Positions 9,801 to 18,443 of a DNA stretch of 59,581 bases are shown here, one piece after another. The notes beneath the pieces are model-generated. The model made no database searches. It was given only the letters and a program-made list of their open reading frames with translations, and was not told the origin of the DNA. Each line of letters begins with the position of its first letter. Position 1 is the stretch's first letter. The translations under genes and the position numbers were made by a program. The stretch spans positions 1-59,581 of the forward strand of contig JAABRE010000023.1 of the NCBI GenBank assembly GCA_011391125.1, read 5' to 3'. This DNA comes from Synechococcales cyanobacterium S06. Lineage in GTDB: Bacteria > Cyanobacteriota > Cyanobacteriia > Cyanobacteriales > JAABRE01.

Positions 9801-10525
9801 TCTAAAACCAATTGGCGGCCTTTTTTGTAGTCAGCTAAAGCAACTTCTCCTATTTTCAACACATTGTCGGGGTGGGCATCCAAAGCGGCCAAAGTAGCTT
9901 GGGCGATCGACTGAAAACCGGGTAAATTCAAAGATTCGGCCAACCCGATAAAAACTTCCGACTCAGAATGGAGCACCTGGGTTAAGTCGTGTAAATCTCC
10001 CTTTTCCACACTACGGGAAATGGTCTCAATCCGTTGGCCCACACCCATTTCAAAGATCGATTTTGCCACATCAAAACCCAATTCCACCGAAGTGGGAATA
10101 TGAGCTTGATCGCCAAAACTATCTCCCAACTTATCCTGTAACTTAGCAAAAACGCTGGCCGAACGTTCTAAAACCTCATCTTCATTGATCCGATTGCCCG
10201 ACATTTCAGCTATCAGAGGAATGTATAAACATTCATAGGATTCCAACAATAAAGTCATCAACTCCTGATCAATGACAATATCCGGATTATACAACCCGCG
10301 AAAAATATCTTCGAGGGAATGGGCCACCTTTTTAATGGTATTTAGCTCAACGTTGGCTGCACCACCCTTGATCGTATGGGCAGCGCGCATAATACTATGA
10401 ATTTTCGCCGTGCTATAATCATCCTGTAAAGTCAGCAACTCCTGCTCAATCACTTGCAAAAGTTCCTGAGACTCAGTAATAAAATAATTATAGGCCTGCT
10501 GTCTAATCTCTGGATCGTCAATCAT
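6854..10525 (-). CDS. pixL: CheA-type hybrid histidine kinase of a phototaxis/pilus chemosensory system (PixL/PilL-like)
   Basis: 1223 residues. The N-terminal Hpt domain carries H50 in MRAAHTIKGGAANVE. A second Hpt-like region (about 150-250) lacks the histidine. A long acidic linker follows with repeated NKPE units. Then come a dimerisation region, the CheA ATPase domain (LVRNAFDHGIELP, DDGQGLNFDKI, SGRGVGLDIVRS), a CheW-like domain and a C-terminal receiver (VLVVDDAISVRQT, VIVCDLEMPRMNG, with KPYS). This order is that of Synechocystis PixL/PilL, which drives type IV pilus motility from a receptor signal. It is last in the pix cluster, separated from pixJ by a Uma2 gene. A heptamer array touches its start region. 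Confidence 0.9.
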   Translation of the reverse strand: MIDDPEIRQQAYNYFITESQELLQVIEQELLTLQDDYSTAKIHSIMRAAHTIKGGAANVELNTIKKVAHSLEDIFRGLYNPDIVIDQELMTLLLESYECLYIPLIAEMSGNRINEDEVLERSASVFAKLQDKLGDSFGDQAHIPTSVELGFDVAKSIFEMGVGQRIETISRSVEKGDLHDLTQVLHSESEVFIGLAESLNLPGFQSIAQATLAALDAHPDNVLKIGEVALADYKKGRQLVLDGDRTEGGKPSIALQKLAQGEIIIGDVEEENEPENKPENKPENSLNSEFLTALYPESLQLELAKFTEVATKSEKPEKIQFYRQIIDYILGWFYHGKDREVNELKLSLLFESNLLENTEYIGDWLEFFIDAIEEKNESNSLRSYRKWAVFAAVASVNKYVNNQNEKINNFLQNLIKKAGQEYKNNRAVSPEEKEQFFAPKCEQFLLATKQKNEDEEEFLDSIWGLDSLGDDDLISLEDEANIEEKSLSLVTANQEQKIEKIAEIQVVQGEKIPEIKTTLERKKEPEFRTDNEAFKPEQRGQKDNNLSRQYVRVDVQGLERLNYLAGELLINQNRQALEDEKIRQAAQELLVNLQKHQQTLNKLRDASELAGISQSIRKTQTKLSETNGDSTLNTLVLEKPDFNQKLALAGFDALELDQYTEFHLELHSALQETVQLEKTTELIELLTKELTQTLEKQQRLLANVRDDLFEARMLPIGTLLSRFTQMVEKLAKVYGKLVELKVTGTEVLVDKAIAEKLYAPLLQLVRNAFDHGIELPAERKQRGKPEMGLIHLCAYNQGSQAVIEVRDDGQGLNFDKIRRRGVDAGLLPNDPWAGGTGQVSGREELTELLFQSGFSTAPQLSEISGRGVGLDIVRSQIESLKGSVNIQSSPQGGTAFILQIPFSMTTAKLMLVQAEGTIYALLLDRIEKIVLPFRDQVRQTEGKKVLHWDTGGDRQIIGVRNISDLIRYNRPIVHQMIYDRETAPMKPLLLIRSQQEVMALEVDEIIGEQELVIRPVGSAIAPPEYVCGSTVMGDGSLVLVIDSSVLVDNSSQLTQGNFLSGSYTPTRLLPGGNQENPESTLISQLKNSSNQGRNIPDKLNKVLVVDDAISVRQTLSMTLEKSGYQVCQAEDGLDALEQLRKNPEVGVIVCDLEMPRMNGFEVLSNIAQDPVLSKIPVVILTSRSSEKHKKLAQELGAIAYFTKPYSQQEFMDKLQEVMKKNPR

Positions 10526-10531
10526 AATCTT

Positions 10532-10594
10532 TATCAGTTATCAGTTATCAGTTATCAGTTATCAGTTATCAGTTACCAGTTATCAATTACCAGT
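10532..10594. repeat. TATCAGT heptamer array upstream of pixL
   Basis: Six perfect TATCAGT units followed by three degenerate ones, beginning 7 bases before the pixL start codon. They therefore occupy the ribosome-binding region of pixL. This belongs to the heptanucleotide STRR class of cyanobacteria. Confidence 0.85.
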
Positions 10595-10641
10595 ATTTTT
10601 AGTTAAAAATAATTAATAAATTAATAATTATCAATTATTAA

Positions 10642-11301
10642 TTATTGGTCAGGATCGAGTCCTAAAGATCGCAATTTAGCCTCTAATTTATGGGCTCTTT
10701 CTTGAGCTTGTAAAGCAGCTTCTTGGGGTGTGGGGACTAGGATTTTTTCGATGGTAAAATAGCGTAATTTCTGCTCATAAACCCCCAAAAATAAACCCAA
10801 ACTTTCGCTCCACAAAAAGCCATTTTCATTAGCTAAAATTGGTTGATATTTCTCATTTTGTAAGCGAAAACCTGCGAACTCTAAATCTTCGGGATTAAAC
10901 CAAAAATATTCAGGAGTTCTAAAACTATTTTGATAAAGTTCTTTTTTCAAATTCCTATCGACAGAAGCCGTAGAATCTGATAATAATTCAATAATTAAAT
11001 CAGGATATTTCCCATTTTCTTCCCAAACTACCCAAGATTTACGAGGTTTTTTGTCTGTCTTTTTAACTAAGAAGAAATCAGGACCTCGAAAATCCCTATT
11101 TTTCAATTGTTGTTTGCTAAAATAAATCGTTAAATTAGCACCGATAAAATAGTCATTGCGATCGCGCCATAACCATTCTAAACAGGTAACTAATAACAGT
11201 AATTGTGCATAATGTTCGCTACTTCCCATGGGTGGTTCATCACTTTCTAATTGGGAAGCATCAGGCATTAATTCGGCGAATTGTTTAGCGGTAAAAACCA
11301 T
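10642..11301 (-). CDS. Uma2-family (DUF820) putative endonuclease
   Basis: About 219 residues of the Uma2/DUF820 family, a PD-(D/E)XK-fold group very abundant in cyanobacteria. Motifs seen: GPDFFLV (about residue 80), PDLIIELLSDST with the acidic residue and ELLS core, KKELYQNSFRTPEYFWFNPE, and the usual basic coiled tail AQERAHKLEAKLRSLG. The Met at 11301 (MVFTAKQFAELMPD) matches family N-termini better than the ORF start six codons upstream. It sits between pixJ and pixL on the same strand. No role in chemotaxis is known for this family, so it is probably a passenger. Confidence 0.8.
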   Translation of the reverse strand: MVFTAKQFAELMPDASQLESDEPPMGSSEHYAQLLLLVTCLEWLWRDRNDYFIGANLTIYFSKQQLKNRDFRGPDFFLVKKTDKKPRKSWVVWEENGKYPDLIIELLSDSTASVDRNLKKELYQNSFRTPEYFWFNPEDLEFAGFRLQNEKYQPILANENGFLWSESLGLFLGVYEQKLRYFTIEKILVPTPQEAALQAQERAHKLEAKLRSLGLDPDQ

Positions 11302-11325
11302 AAAATTGTTCCCTAACAAATTTTG

Positions 11326-11364
11326 CGTCTTTCTTTGCGCCTTTGCGCCTTTGCGTGAGAAATC
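11326..11364. repeat. GCGCAAAG-type repeat
   Basis: Reading on the minus strand, CTCACGCAAAG then AGGCGCAAAGGCGCAAAG. A closely matching copy lies at 48798-48828, just upstream of the first methyltransferase-nuclease gene. It lies in the leader of the Uma2 gene. Confidence 0.6.
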
Positions 11365-11463
11365 TTAACAATTTAACTACGAAGTAATAGGGTAATTAAT
11401 TATAGTAATTAGTATATTGTTTGGCAATCTAATTACTATTTAATTATCCCCAATTAGCAAATG

Positions 11464-14400
11464 TTAATTGACCTTAAATTGGCCGGCCGTTACCAACAAT
11501 TCTTGAGCAGTAGCCAACACCCTCTTGAAGGAAGCAGACATTTCCAAGGAATTTTCCGAACTTTGGTTAGAAATTTCCGCCACACCCTGCATAACTTCAG
11601 TTACCGATTGGGATTGTTCTTTTTGTCGCTGGGTTGCCTTGGTAATACCAACAACCAACTTACTAATTTCCGCCGTTGCTGCCACAATCTCATTCAAACT
11701 TTGACGAGTTTCATTAACTAAGTTTGTACCGTCAACTACTTGTTGAATACCTTGTTCCATAGCGTTCGCTACTTCCATGGTTTCCGCTTGGGTTTCTTGT
11801 ACTAATTTTTCAATTTCCGTGGTCGCAGCGGCGGATTGTTTAGACAGCGATCGCACTTCATCGGCCACCACCGCAAACCCCTTGCCATATTCCCCAGCGC
11901 GAGTTGCCTCGATCGCCGCATTGAACGCTAGTACATTAGTTTGAGTCGCCAAATTACTAATCAAACTAACCGCTTTCGAAATTTTATTGGCCGATTCACT
12001 CAAGCGTTTAATTTTCTTACTGGTTTGGGACACAGTATCACGAATAACTTGGATACCTTCCACCGTCCGGTTCATGGCATTATCACCCAGTTTAACGGTG
12101 TTATTGGCCTTTTGGACCGCATTTTCGACTAAAAGAGCATTTTCCGCCACTGCTTGGGTAGAGCGTCCCATTTGCTCAATTTTTTCCAAAGATTTACTAA
12201 TTTCCTGAAACTGATCCTGTGCCAACTTAGTCAGAGTCACCATGGATGTCTCACTATTCTGAGAAGTGGTGGCCACTTTTTGAGCGGATTCCTGCACTTG
12301 AATAATAATTTTGCGCAGAGATTGTAAAGTATTGTTATAGGAATCGGCCACCGTTCCTAATTCATCTTCCGTAATGGGAGCTCTTACCCTCAAATCACCG
12401 TCTAAAGCTGGTCTGACAGCCCTTAATAAATTAATTGCCCCCATTTGCAAAGATTCCTTGGCGTTTCTTTCTCTGTTTGCTAAGTCCGCCAATCTTTCCG
12501 ATTGGTCTTTAAGCTTAGTCACATAGGCTTCCTGTTGCAAAGCTAAGTTAAACTGAGAGGCAATTTGTTTCCCAAACAGTACCTCCTCATCAGTCCAATT
12601 GCGTGGTCCGCTACATTGGTGAATACACAAAAAGCCCCATAATGTTTCCTCCACCAACAATGGTACAATCAAATTAGCAATCACCTCAAAACTAGCCAAC
12701 TGATCGATGTGACATTGGGTCAGAGTCGAGGTATGAATATTGGGAATTGCTTGAATTACTCCACTACGGTATTTATCCACGTGTTCGGGGAATCTTTCAT
12801 CATAATAAATTCGCCCTTTGGAGGCAGAATAGCCCGCTTGTACGTCTTCAGCCACAAATTCTCCTTCCAAATAGGCAGTTTCCGGTTTAAAGCGGAATAC
12901 CGCCACGCGATCGCAATTTAACAGTAACCGAGTTTCCCGGGCTGTGGTCGTAAAAATGGTGTCTAATTCCAAAGATTCAAAAATGCGGGTACTAATTTTA
13001 GTAATAGTTTGCTCTTGTTTAGCCAATTGAGTCGATCTTTGACTTTCCGACTTAAATTGAAAAGCAAGACTAAACTGCATGGCGACTTTTTTCACCAATT
13101 CGATTTCACTTTCTTGCCATTCCCTGGGACCGTCACATTGATGAATGCAAAAAAGTCCCCATAACTGCTCATTAATAATCAAAGGAACATTTAAACTACC
13201 ACGGACTCCAAAAGGTGAGAGTAATTCCACGACACAATCGATCAAATCAGAATTGTTAATATCCGTAATCGCTCTGACTGTACCCTGTTTATATTTTTCC
13301 ACAAAAGGACCATAACAAGTATCATGGACTTTTGCTTTCATGGGTGAAGGGTAACGGGAATTTTGGTCCTCTCCGAGCAAACAACCATCATGGTAATTAT
13401 CGAGATACTGAAAGACACAGACGCGATCGCAATGAAGAATAGAACGAACTTCCCGCGCCGCAATTTGATAAAGATTGTGGAGAGTATCGGCCGAATATAA
13501 ACGATTAATAATCCGATTTAAAGCTTGTTCTTGGTTGGCCAATCGAGTGGTTTTCTCCGACTGTTCCTTTAACTGATAAGCTAAATTAAATTGCGCCGCA
13601 ATTTGCTGAACAAAACTAATTTCACTGTCTTGCCAAACCCGGGGACTATCACATTGATGAACGCAAATTAAACCCCATAACTGGTCATTAATTATCAAAG
13701 GAACATTTAAACTACCCTTCACTTCATAGCGAGAGAGTAAATCCACCACACAATTAATTAAATCGCCATTGCGAATATCTGTAATGGCGCGGAATGCACC
13801 CTGTTTATACTTTTCCACAAAAGGACCATAACAGGGGTCATGGACTTTTTCAGTCATGGGTGAAGGATAAACCGGATTTTGGTCCTCTCCCAACAAACAA
13901 CCATCGCGGTAATCATCGAGATAGTGGAAGATACAAACGCGATCGCTTTTCAACATCGCCCGAATTTCTTTAGCGGTGGTATGATATAAATCCTTCAAAT
14001 CATCCGCTGCAAAAAGGCGATTACTAACCCGATTAACAGCTTGTTCCTGTTCGGCCAACAAAGTTAATTTTTCACCTTGAATCTTAAGTTGGTCAAGGGT
14101 TTCCGCTTGTTGCAGTGCTAATCCCAGTTGTCCCGCAATTTGAATCACCCATTTGACTTCATAATCCTTCCAAGTCCGGGGTCCCAAATTCTGGTAACAA
14201 GCTAAAAAGCCCCACAATTTATTATGGTGGTAAATGGGCGCATGAACATAGGCTCGGGCTTCAAATTTTTCTAAAATTTCCAGATAACAATCGCTATAAC
14301 CCTCCTCATAAATATCATTAATCGCAAAAGCTTGGCGAGTGCGGAATCTTCCACCCTTATTATCTTGCAAATAGGTATCAGCAACCTTAACCTGATTACC

Positions 14401-15282
14401 ATTATTACTAGAAGTAGCCAAAGCTAAGCGAGTAATGGCATCACAATTACTAATATTATCAGTAAAAGCCTCACCTTCTTGCTCAGAAATCACCAAAGGA
14501 GTCCAATTTGTTCCCACGGATTCCACAATAAATTCACCGGTAAAATCAGGATTAAAACGATAAATTCCCACCCGATCTGTTTTTAACAAATTTCTCATTT
14601 CCTTGGTGGTTATTTTGAGAATTTTATCTAAATCAACGGAATCTCTAATCCTTTCAATAATCCCCGTTGCGGTTTCTTTTCCTTCGCTCAATTCCCGCAT
14701 TTGAGTTTTAAAGTCTGTCCGTTCAATCCCCAATAAAAGTTCACTTCTAACTTGATAAAGCAGGGTAATATCTAACTCCTCCCACTCCCGACTTTCCCGA
14801 CATTCTTGTAATACTAATAACCCCCAAACTTCGCCGTGATTAATAATAGGAATACTTAAACTTGTCTGGACTTGAAAATTCGCCAATAACTGCAATTGAT
14901 AAGGAGTTAATCCTTCATCTGTGGTATTAATAATTACCACTTCTTCCCGCAAATAATCTTCGGTACTATCAAAACCAAAAGTCGTAGCAGGTAAGGTTTC
15001 ACCATTAGCTGGAGTCCAACCTGTTGTCCTTGATTCTGCTAATACTACCCCGGTTTCTTCGGTTTTAAACTGATAGATTAAAACCCGATCGCAGTCCAAA
15101 GTTTCCCTGACTGCTTTGGTGGTATTTTTTAATAATTGTTCCCAAGTTTCTGCGTTTTGTAATTGTAAGGCGATCGCCCCCCATTTACGACGTAAATCAC
15201 GAAAAGGATTATCAGAAACTCCTTCTTCTTTAGCAATAGTATTGACTAATCTTTTTGGTACTCTTTGAGTTGATACTGTCAT
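11464..15282 (-). CDS. pixJ: Methyl-accepting chemotaxis protein with five GAF domains, PixJ/PtxD-like candidate photoreceptor
   Basis: 1272 residues without a clear transmembrane helix. GAF domains lie at about 45-185, 205-393, 425-570, 595-740 and 765-915. A HAMP-like segment covers 950-1000 and an MCP signalling domain 1005-1272 (hairpin tip region NLATQTNVLAFNAAIEATRAG). At the canonical bilin cysteine, GAF1 has Y128, GAF2 C332-Tyr, GAF3 C511-Val, GAF4 C683-Val and GAF5 C857-His. GAF3 and GAF4 also carry DPCY (C484) and DTCY (C656), resembling the second-cysteine DXCF motif. GAF5 (LTQCHIDQL) is the best cyanobacteriochrome candidate. In Synechocystis, PixJ steers positive phototaxis. Bilin binding here is inferred. 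Confidence 0.88.
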   Translation of the reverse strand: MTVSTQRVPKRLVNTIAKEEGVSDNPFRDLRRKWGAIALQLQNAETWEQLLKNTTKAVRETLDCDRVLIYQFKTEETGVVLAESRTTGWTPANGETLPATTFGFDSTEDYLREEVVIINTTDEGLTPYQLQLLANFQVQTSLSIPIINHGEVWGLLVLQECRESREWEELDITLLYQVRSELLLGIERTDFKTQMRELSEGKETATGIIERIRDSVDLDKILKITTKEMRNLLKTDRVGIYRFNPDFTGEFIVESVGTNWTPLVISEQEGEAFTDNISNCDAITRLALATSSNNGNQVKVADTYLQDNKGGRFRTRQAFAINDIYEEGYSDCYLEILEKFEARAYVHAPIYHHNKLWGFLACYQNLGPRTWKDYEVKWVIQIAGQLGLALQQAETLDQLKIQGEKLTLLAEQEQAVNRVSNRLFAADDLKDLYHTTAKEIRAMLKSDRVCIFHYLDDYRDGCLLGEDQNPVYPSPMTEKVHDPCYGPFVEKYKQGAFRAITDIRNGDLINCVVDLLSRYEVKGSLNVPLIINDQLWGLICVHQCDSPRVWQDSEISFVQQIAAQFNLAYQLKEQSEKTTRLANQEQALNRIINRLYSADTLHNLYQIAAREVRSILHCDRVCVFQYLDNYHDGCLLGEDQNSRYPSPMKAKVHDTCYGPFVEKYKQGTVRAITDINNSDLIDCVVELLSPFGVRGSLNVPLIINEQLWGLFCIHQCDGPREWQESEIELVKKVAMQFSLAFQFKSESQRSTQLAKQEQTITKISTRIFESLELDTIFTTTARETRLLLNCDRVAVFRFKPETAYLEGEFVAEDVQAGYSASKGRIYYDERFPEHVDKYRSGVIQAIPNIHTSTLTQCHIDQLASFEVIANLIVPLLVEETLWGFLCIHQCSGPRNWTDEEVLFGKQIASQFNLALQQEAYVTKLKDQSERLADLANRERNAKESLQMGAINLLRAVRPALDGDLRVRAPITEDELGTVADSYNNTLQSLRKIIIQVQESAQKVATTSQNSETSMVTLTKLAQDQFQEISKSLEKIEQMGRSTQAVAENALLVENAVQKANNTVKLGDNAMNRTVEGIQVIRDTVSQTSKKIKRLSESANKISKAVSLISNLATQTNVLAFNAAIEATRAGEYGKGFAVVADEVRSLSKQSAAATTEIEKLVQETQAETMEVANAMEQGIQQVVDGTNLVNETRQSLNEIVAATAEISKLVVGITKATQRQKEQSQSVTEVMQGVAEISNQSSENSLEMSASFKRVLATAQELLVTAGQFKVN

Positions 15283-15300
15283 CGCTATGACCTCTTAAAT

Positions 15301-15350
15301 AGTTGATAGTTGATAGTTGATAGTTGATAGTTGATAGTTGATAGTTGATA
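15301..15350. repeat. AGTTGAT heptamer array upstream of pixJ
   Basis: Seven perfect AGTTGAT units about 19 bases upstream of the pixJ start codon, between pixI and pixJ. Slippage would change the spacing or leader of the receptor gene. Confidence 0.9.
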
Positions 15351-15406
15351 GTTATTATCTTCTTACCTTGTTAAACTATACTTTCAATAGATGATGTTTG
15401 CTATTT

Positions 15407-15910
15407 TTAATAATTTCTTCTTTTCCAGAGGGAAGATTCCACAATGGCCACTGGATCAAAACTAATTAAAGTTTCCTGATTTTCGTCTAAAAAATAACCT
15501 GCTAAAAACGGTAATAATTGCCCCGGAAATAACCCCAGTGTCGGTGTTTTTATTTGTCTTAAATCGAGTAATTCAATATCAAGTAATTCTCTAATTAATA
15601 AACCTAAAGTTTTTTCTTGTACTTGAATTACCATGGCCATGTGAGTTGACACGGAATTTGAACTATTTGTTAAGGGGGGCATTCCTAACATATGTTCTAA
15701 ATCAACCCACCAAAGCATTTCCCCACGCCAATTATATAAACCAAGTACACATTCTGGTACTTCCGGAACAGGCAGAATTTCTTTTAAGGAAAACGGGAAT
15801 ACTTCAATAATCGATTCTAAAGGTATTCCCGCTACATCTTTTTCACCTAATTTAAAACTTAATAATTTTTGTTCTGATTGTAGCTGGGTCGGAGCTTTAA
15901 TTAAAGACAT
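15407..15910 (-). CDS. pixI: CheW-like adaptor, PixI
   Basis: A 167-residue single CheW domain. Motifs include LSFKLGEKDVAGIPLESIIEV, the typical GLYNWRGEMLWWVDLEHML segment (normally NxRGxxxPVxDL) and a C-terminal FDPVAIVESSLW. It couples receptor PixJ to kinase PixL in the cytosol. It lies second to last before pixJ, 31 bp after pixH. No missing regions. Confidence 0.88.
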   Translation of the reverse strand: MSLIKAPTQLQSEQKLLSFKLGEKDVAGIPLESIIEVFPFSLKEILPVPEVPECVLGLYNWRGEMLWWVDLEHMLGMPPLTNSSNSVSTHMAMVIQVQEKTLGLLIRELLDIELLDLRQIKTPTLGLFPGQLLPFLAGYFLDENQETLISFDPVAIVESSLWKRRNY

Positions 15911-15941
15911 TTTAATTAACCTTTACATAAGTTCATAAACC

Positions 15942-16301
15942 TTAAATTAGTTGACGCACTGTGCTGACCAACTCCGTTTGTGATACGGGCTTGGCTAAAT
16001 GGGCATCTGCGCCTAATTCTCTGCCCCACATTTGGTCAACGCTACTATTTTTGGTGGAACAAAGAATGATCGGTATTTTTTTTGTGGCTGAATTTTTCTT
16101 AAATTCCCGACACAATTCAAAACCACTTTGGCCAGGCAAAATAATATCTAAAATAATTACATCCGGTAATGTTTGAGCTATTTTTTGTTCTGCTTCTGGA
16201 CCACTTTTGGCCACAATGACATTAAAACCAGCATTTTGTAAATAACGGGTTGCGGTTTCTAAATCCGTCATACTATCTTCAACAATTAATACTGTAGCCA
16301 T
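15942..16301 (-). CDS. pixH: CheY-like response regulator, PixH
   Basis: A 119-residue stand-alone receiver: VLIVEDSMTD (acidic pair), phospho-acceptor Asp in VIILDIILPGQSG, the conserved Ser/Thr in CSTKN and the Lys in HLAKPVS. Start chosen at the second Met (MATVLIVEDS), because family members begin there. It is cytosolic and takes phosphate from PixL. It lies between pixG and pixI, as in the Synechocystis pix and pil clusters. Confidence 0.9.
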   Translation of the reverse strand: MATVLIVEDSMTDLETATRYLQNAGFNVIVAKSGPEAEQKIAQTLPDVIILDIILPGQSGFELCREFKKNSATKKIPIILCSTKNSSVDQMWGRELGADAHLAKPVSQTELVSTVRQLI

Positions 16302-16414
16302 AATCAATTTTTTTCCTATTAAGCAAAAATTTTTTACTGTGATTTTGTAATTAAGGCGAGATTAGATGATTGATAACCATCGTCTTAAGTTTAATTTAGC
16401 ATTGTTTAGTAATC

Positions 16415-17641
16415 TCAGTTAAGTTCGGCCTGATTCGATTCCGTATGTGTTGCTAAAACGTGTTTTTGAATCATCGCCAACACTTTCTCCGCTTCTACGG
16501 GTTTTCCCATAAAATCATTAGCCCCCACCATTTTAGCTCGCACTCGATCCACTAAACCATCATTACCCGTTAAAATAACCACTGGGGTATCAGCTAAAAT
16601 CGAGACGCGCCGAATTTGAGAGCATACTTCGTAACCATTGGCAACTGGCATGACTAAATCAAGGAACACTAAATCGGGCCTATGTTCTATTAAAGCGCCT
16701 AATGCCTGCACGGAGTCTTGTATACCCAGAAACCGATAACCAGCTTTGGTAATAATATGGTTTAATATTTGACAGATTTGAGGACTATCATCAATACAAG
16801 CGATTAAATAACCTTTTTTTCCGTCTGGTTTTTGGATTAAAGTTGTTTGATTAGTTTCTTGTAGAACGGGCAAAGCTAAATCGGGAACTTCGATTAAGTC
16901 AATAATTCCTTTTTTAATATAAGGAAGCAATGATTTTGTTAAAGGCAAAATTCCTTGTTTCATTTTTATTGACAAATCAAACAAGGTGAATTTACCATTA
17001 ATTAAGGTAACAAATGTTTTATAAATGCGCTCATTAATTCCCTTTTGTGCTTTTAATTCCTCTGGTTTTCTTAAAATGGGGGCTAAATTCGGGGAAACAT
17101 TCCTTAATCCGGCTTCATCCCACATTTGCCATTGTTTTTGCACTTTTTTTATTTGATGGGCAAATTTTTCCGCACTACTGATGGTAATGGGAGTGTCAAT
17201 TAATTCCTGTTCATTCCGAACACAAGCTAAGGATAAATCTGTTTGTGAACCTGTTTCTGCTTGTTGGATCATCTCAAAAAGTATTTCTTCTAAGGTATTA
17301 TCAACAATGCTAACTACGGTTTCGACTTCGATTTTTTTCCTTTTATGTAAAATATTAAGAACTTTATAGTCCCAATAATTCTGATTTAATTCACTAGCTC
17401 GAAAACGTAATTTATTAATATCAATGTCTTGACAATTATTAGTTAAATGTCGAAAATAACGTCGCACAGGATGAACTCCCCCCGTGGACCAAACCACTCG
17501 ACCTAAGAGAAAATAAAATATCCACGACTTGGATGGAGGATTTGTGATCTCTAATTTTCCTTTCAACCTTAGTTCATTACAGGTGTTAAATTCTGCTATG
17601 ATTTTATCTATATTACTTTGTTTTGTATCCACTGATTTCAT
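16415..17641 (-). CDS. pixG: PatA-family response regulator, PixG
   Basis: 408 residues: an N-terminal PATAN/DUF4388-type region (KGKLEITNPPSKSWIFYFLLGRVVW) of about 280 residues, then a receiver (LIACIDDSPQICQIL, phospho-Asp in LVFLDLVMPVANG, GKPVEAEKVLAMI). PatA-like regulators such as Synechocystis PixG act with the type IV pilus motor, and are the first gene of these clusters, as here. The region upstream of its start (17642-17780) is the likely promoter of the pix operon. Confidence 0.88.
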   Translation of the reverse strand: MKSVDTKQSNIDKIIAEFNTCNELRLKGKLEITNPPSKSWIFYFLLGRVVWSTGGVHPVRRYFRHLTNNCQDIDINKLRFRASELNQNYWDYKVLNILHKRKKIEVETVVSIVDNTLEEILFEMIQQAETGSQTDLSLACVRNEQELIDTPITISSAEKFAHQIKKVQKQWQMWDEAGLRNVSPNLAPILRKPEELKAQKGINERIYKTFVTLINGKFTLFDLSIKMKQGILPLTKSLLPYIKKGIIDLIEVPDLALPVLQETNQTTLIQKPDGKKGYLIACIDDSPQICQILNHIITKAGYRFLGIQDSVQALGALIEHRPDLVFLDLVMPVANGYEVCSQIRRVSILADTPVVILTGNDGLVDRVRAKMVGANDFMGKPVEAEKVLAMIQKHVLATHTESNQAELN

Positions 17642-17780
17642 TCATTAAAATTATGTGATAATTTTGTGACTTTGTTTTTTGATTAATGTTTTCTTAGTGA
17701 GAATAATTTTTATCAATTCGATCATATCATAATTACTTTATGGTTACTAGCTTCCTTCTAGGGAGATTGTAGTAACATTC

Positions 17781-17825
17781 GAAAAAAAAAACAGAATAAC
17801 CTATTATGATAGAGGCAATTCTGTT
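17781..17825 (-). terminator. Intrinsic terminator of lrtA
   Basis: On the minus strand, arms AACAGAAT and ATTCTGTT enclose a 20-base loop and are followed directly by a run of about ten T residues. It lies 40 bp beyond the lrtA/hpf stop. This is the cleanest rho-independent terminator in the window. Confidence 0.8.
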
Positions 17826-17864
17826 TCTTGGTGTTTTTGATTAGATTCCTAGTTTTTTGCTTAA

Positions 17865-18443
17865 CTAATCGTTGTTTTGACGTGGCTGAATTACCCCATA
17901 ACCGCCATGATTTCTAATGTAAATGACATTGATTTCACCGGTTGCAGAATTCTTGAACATATAAAAGTCATGGTCAACTAATTGCAGTTGTTCATAAGCT
18001 TCTTCAATGGTCAAAGGCAGCATTGCAAAATATTTCATTCTGACGCTTTCGGCGGGAAGTTCGGGTTCGCGATCGCCGATTAAATTCTCAACAATAGGCG
18101 TTTCAATGGCTAATTCTTCGATGTCGTCATGGTCATGATTCTTTCTTAAATGTTTTTCTTTATATTTGCGCAGTTGGCGGGCGATTTTATCGGAGACGAG
18201 GTCAATACTAGCGTACAAGTTTTCGCTGCCTTCTTGAGCTCTGATGACTGTACCATTAGCATAGACGGTCACTTCGGCTTTATGTTTATCGTTAATGCGA
18301 GCATTACGAGCTACAGATAAATGGACATCAACTTTCGTGGTGATATTTTGAAAGTGCTTGACTGCTTTTTCTACTTTCTCTTGAACGTAATCGTGAATTG
18401 ATTCGGTAACTGTAATATTATTTCCTTGGATTAAAAGTTTCAT
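17865..18443 (-). CDS. lrtA: Long-form ribosome hibernation promoting factor (light-repressed LrtA)
   Basis: 192 residues. The N-terminal HPF/YfiA domain (about 1-100) includes [22 protein letters not shown] and [18 protein letters not shown]. The C-terminal dimerisation domain (about 135-190) includes [19 protein letters not shown] and [17 protein letters not shown]. It binds the 30S subunit and pairs ribosomes into inactive 100S dimers. In cyanobacteria lrtA transcripts accumulate in the dark through a long leader, and a 538-bp gap upstream fits this. Terminator at 17781-17825. Confidence 0.93.
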   Translation of the reverse strand: MKLLIQGNNITVTESIHDYVQEKVEKAVKHFQNITTKVDVHLSVARNARINDKHKAEVTVYANGTVIRAQEGSENLYASIDLVSDKIARQLRKYKEKHLRKNHDHDDIEELAIETPIVENLIGDREPELPAESVRMKYFAMLPLTIEEAYEQLQLVDHDFYMFKNSATGEINVIYIRNHGGYGVIQPRQNND

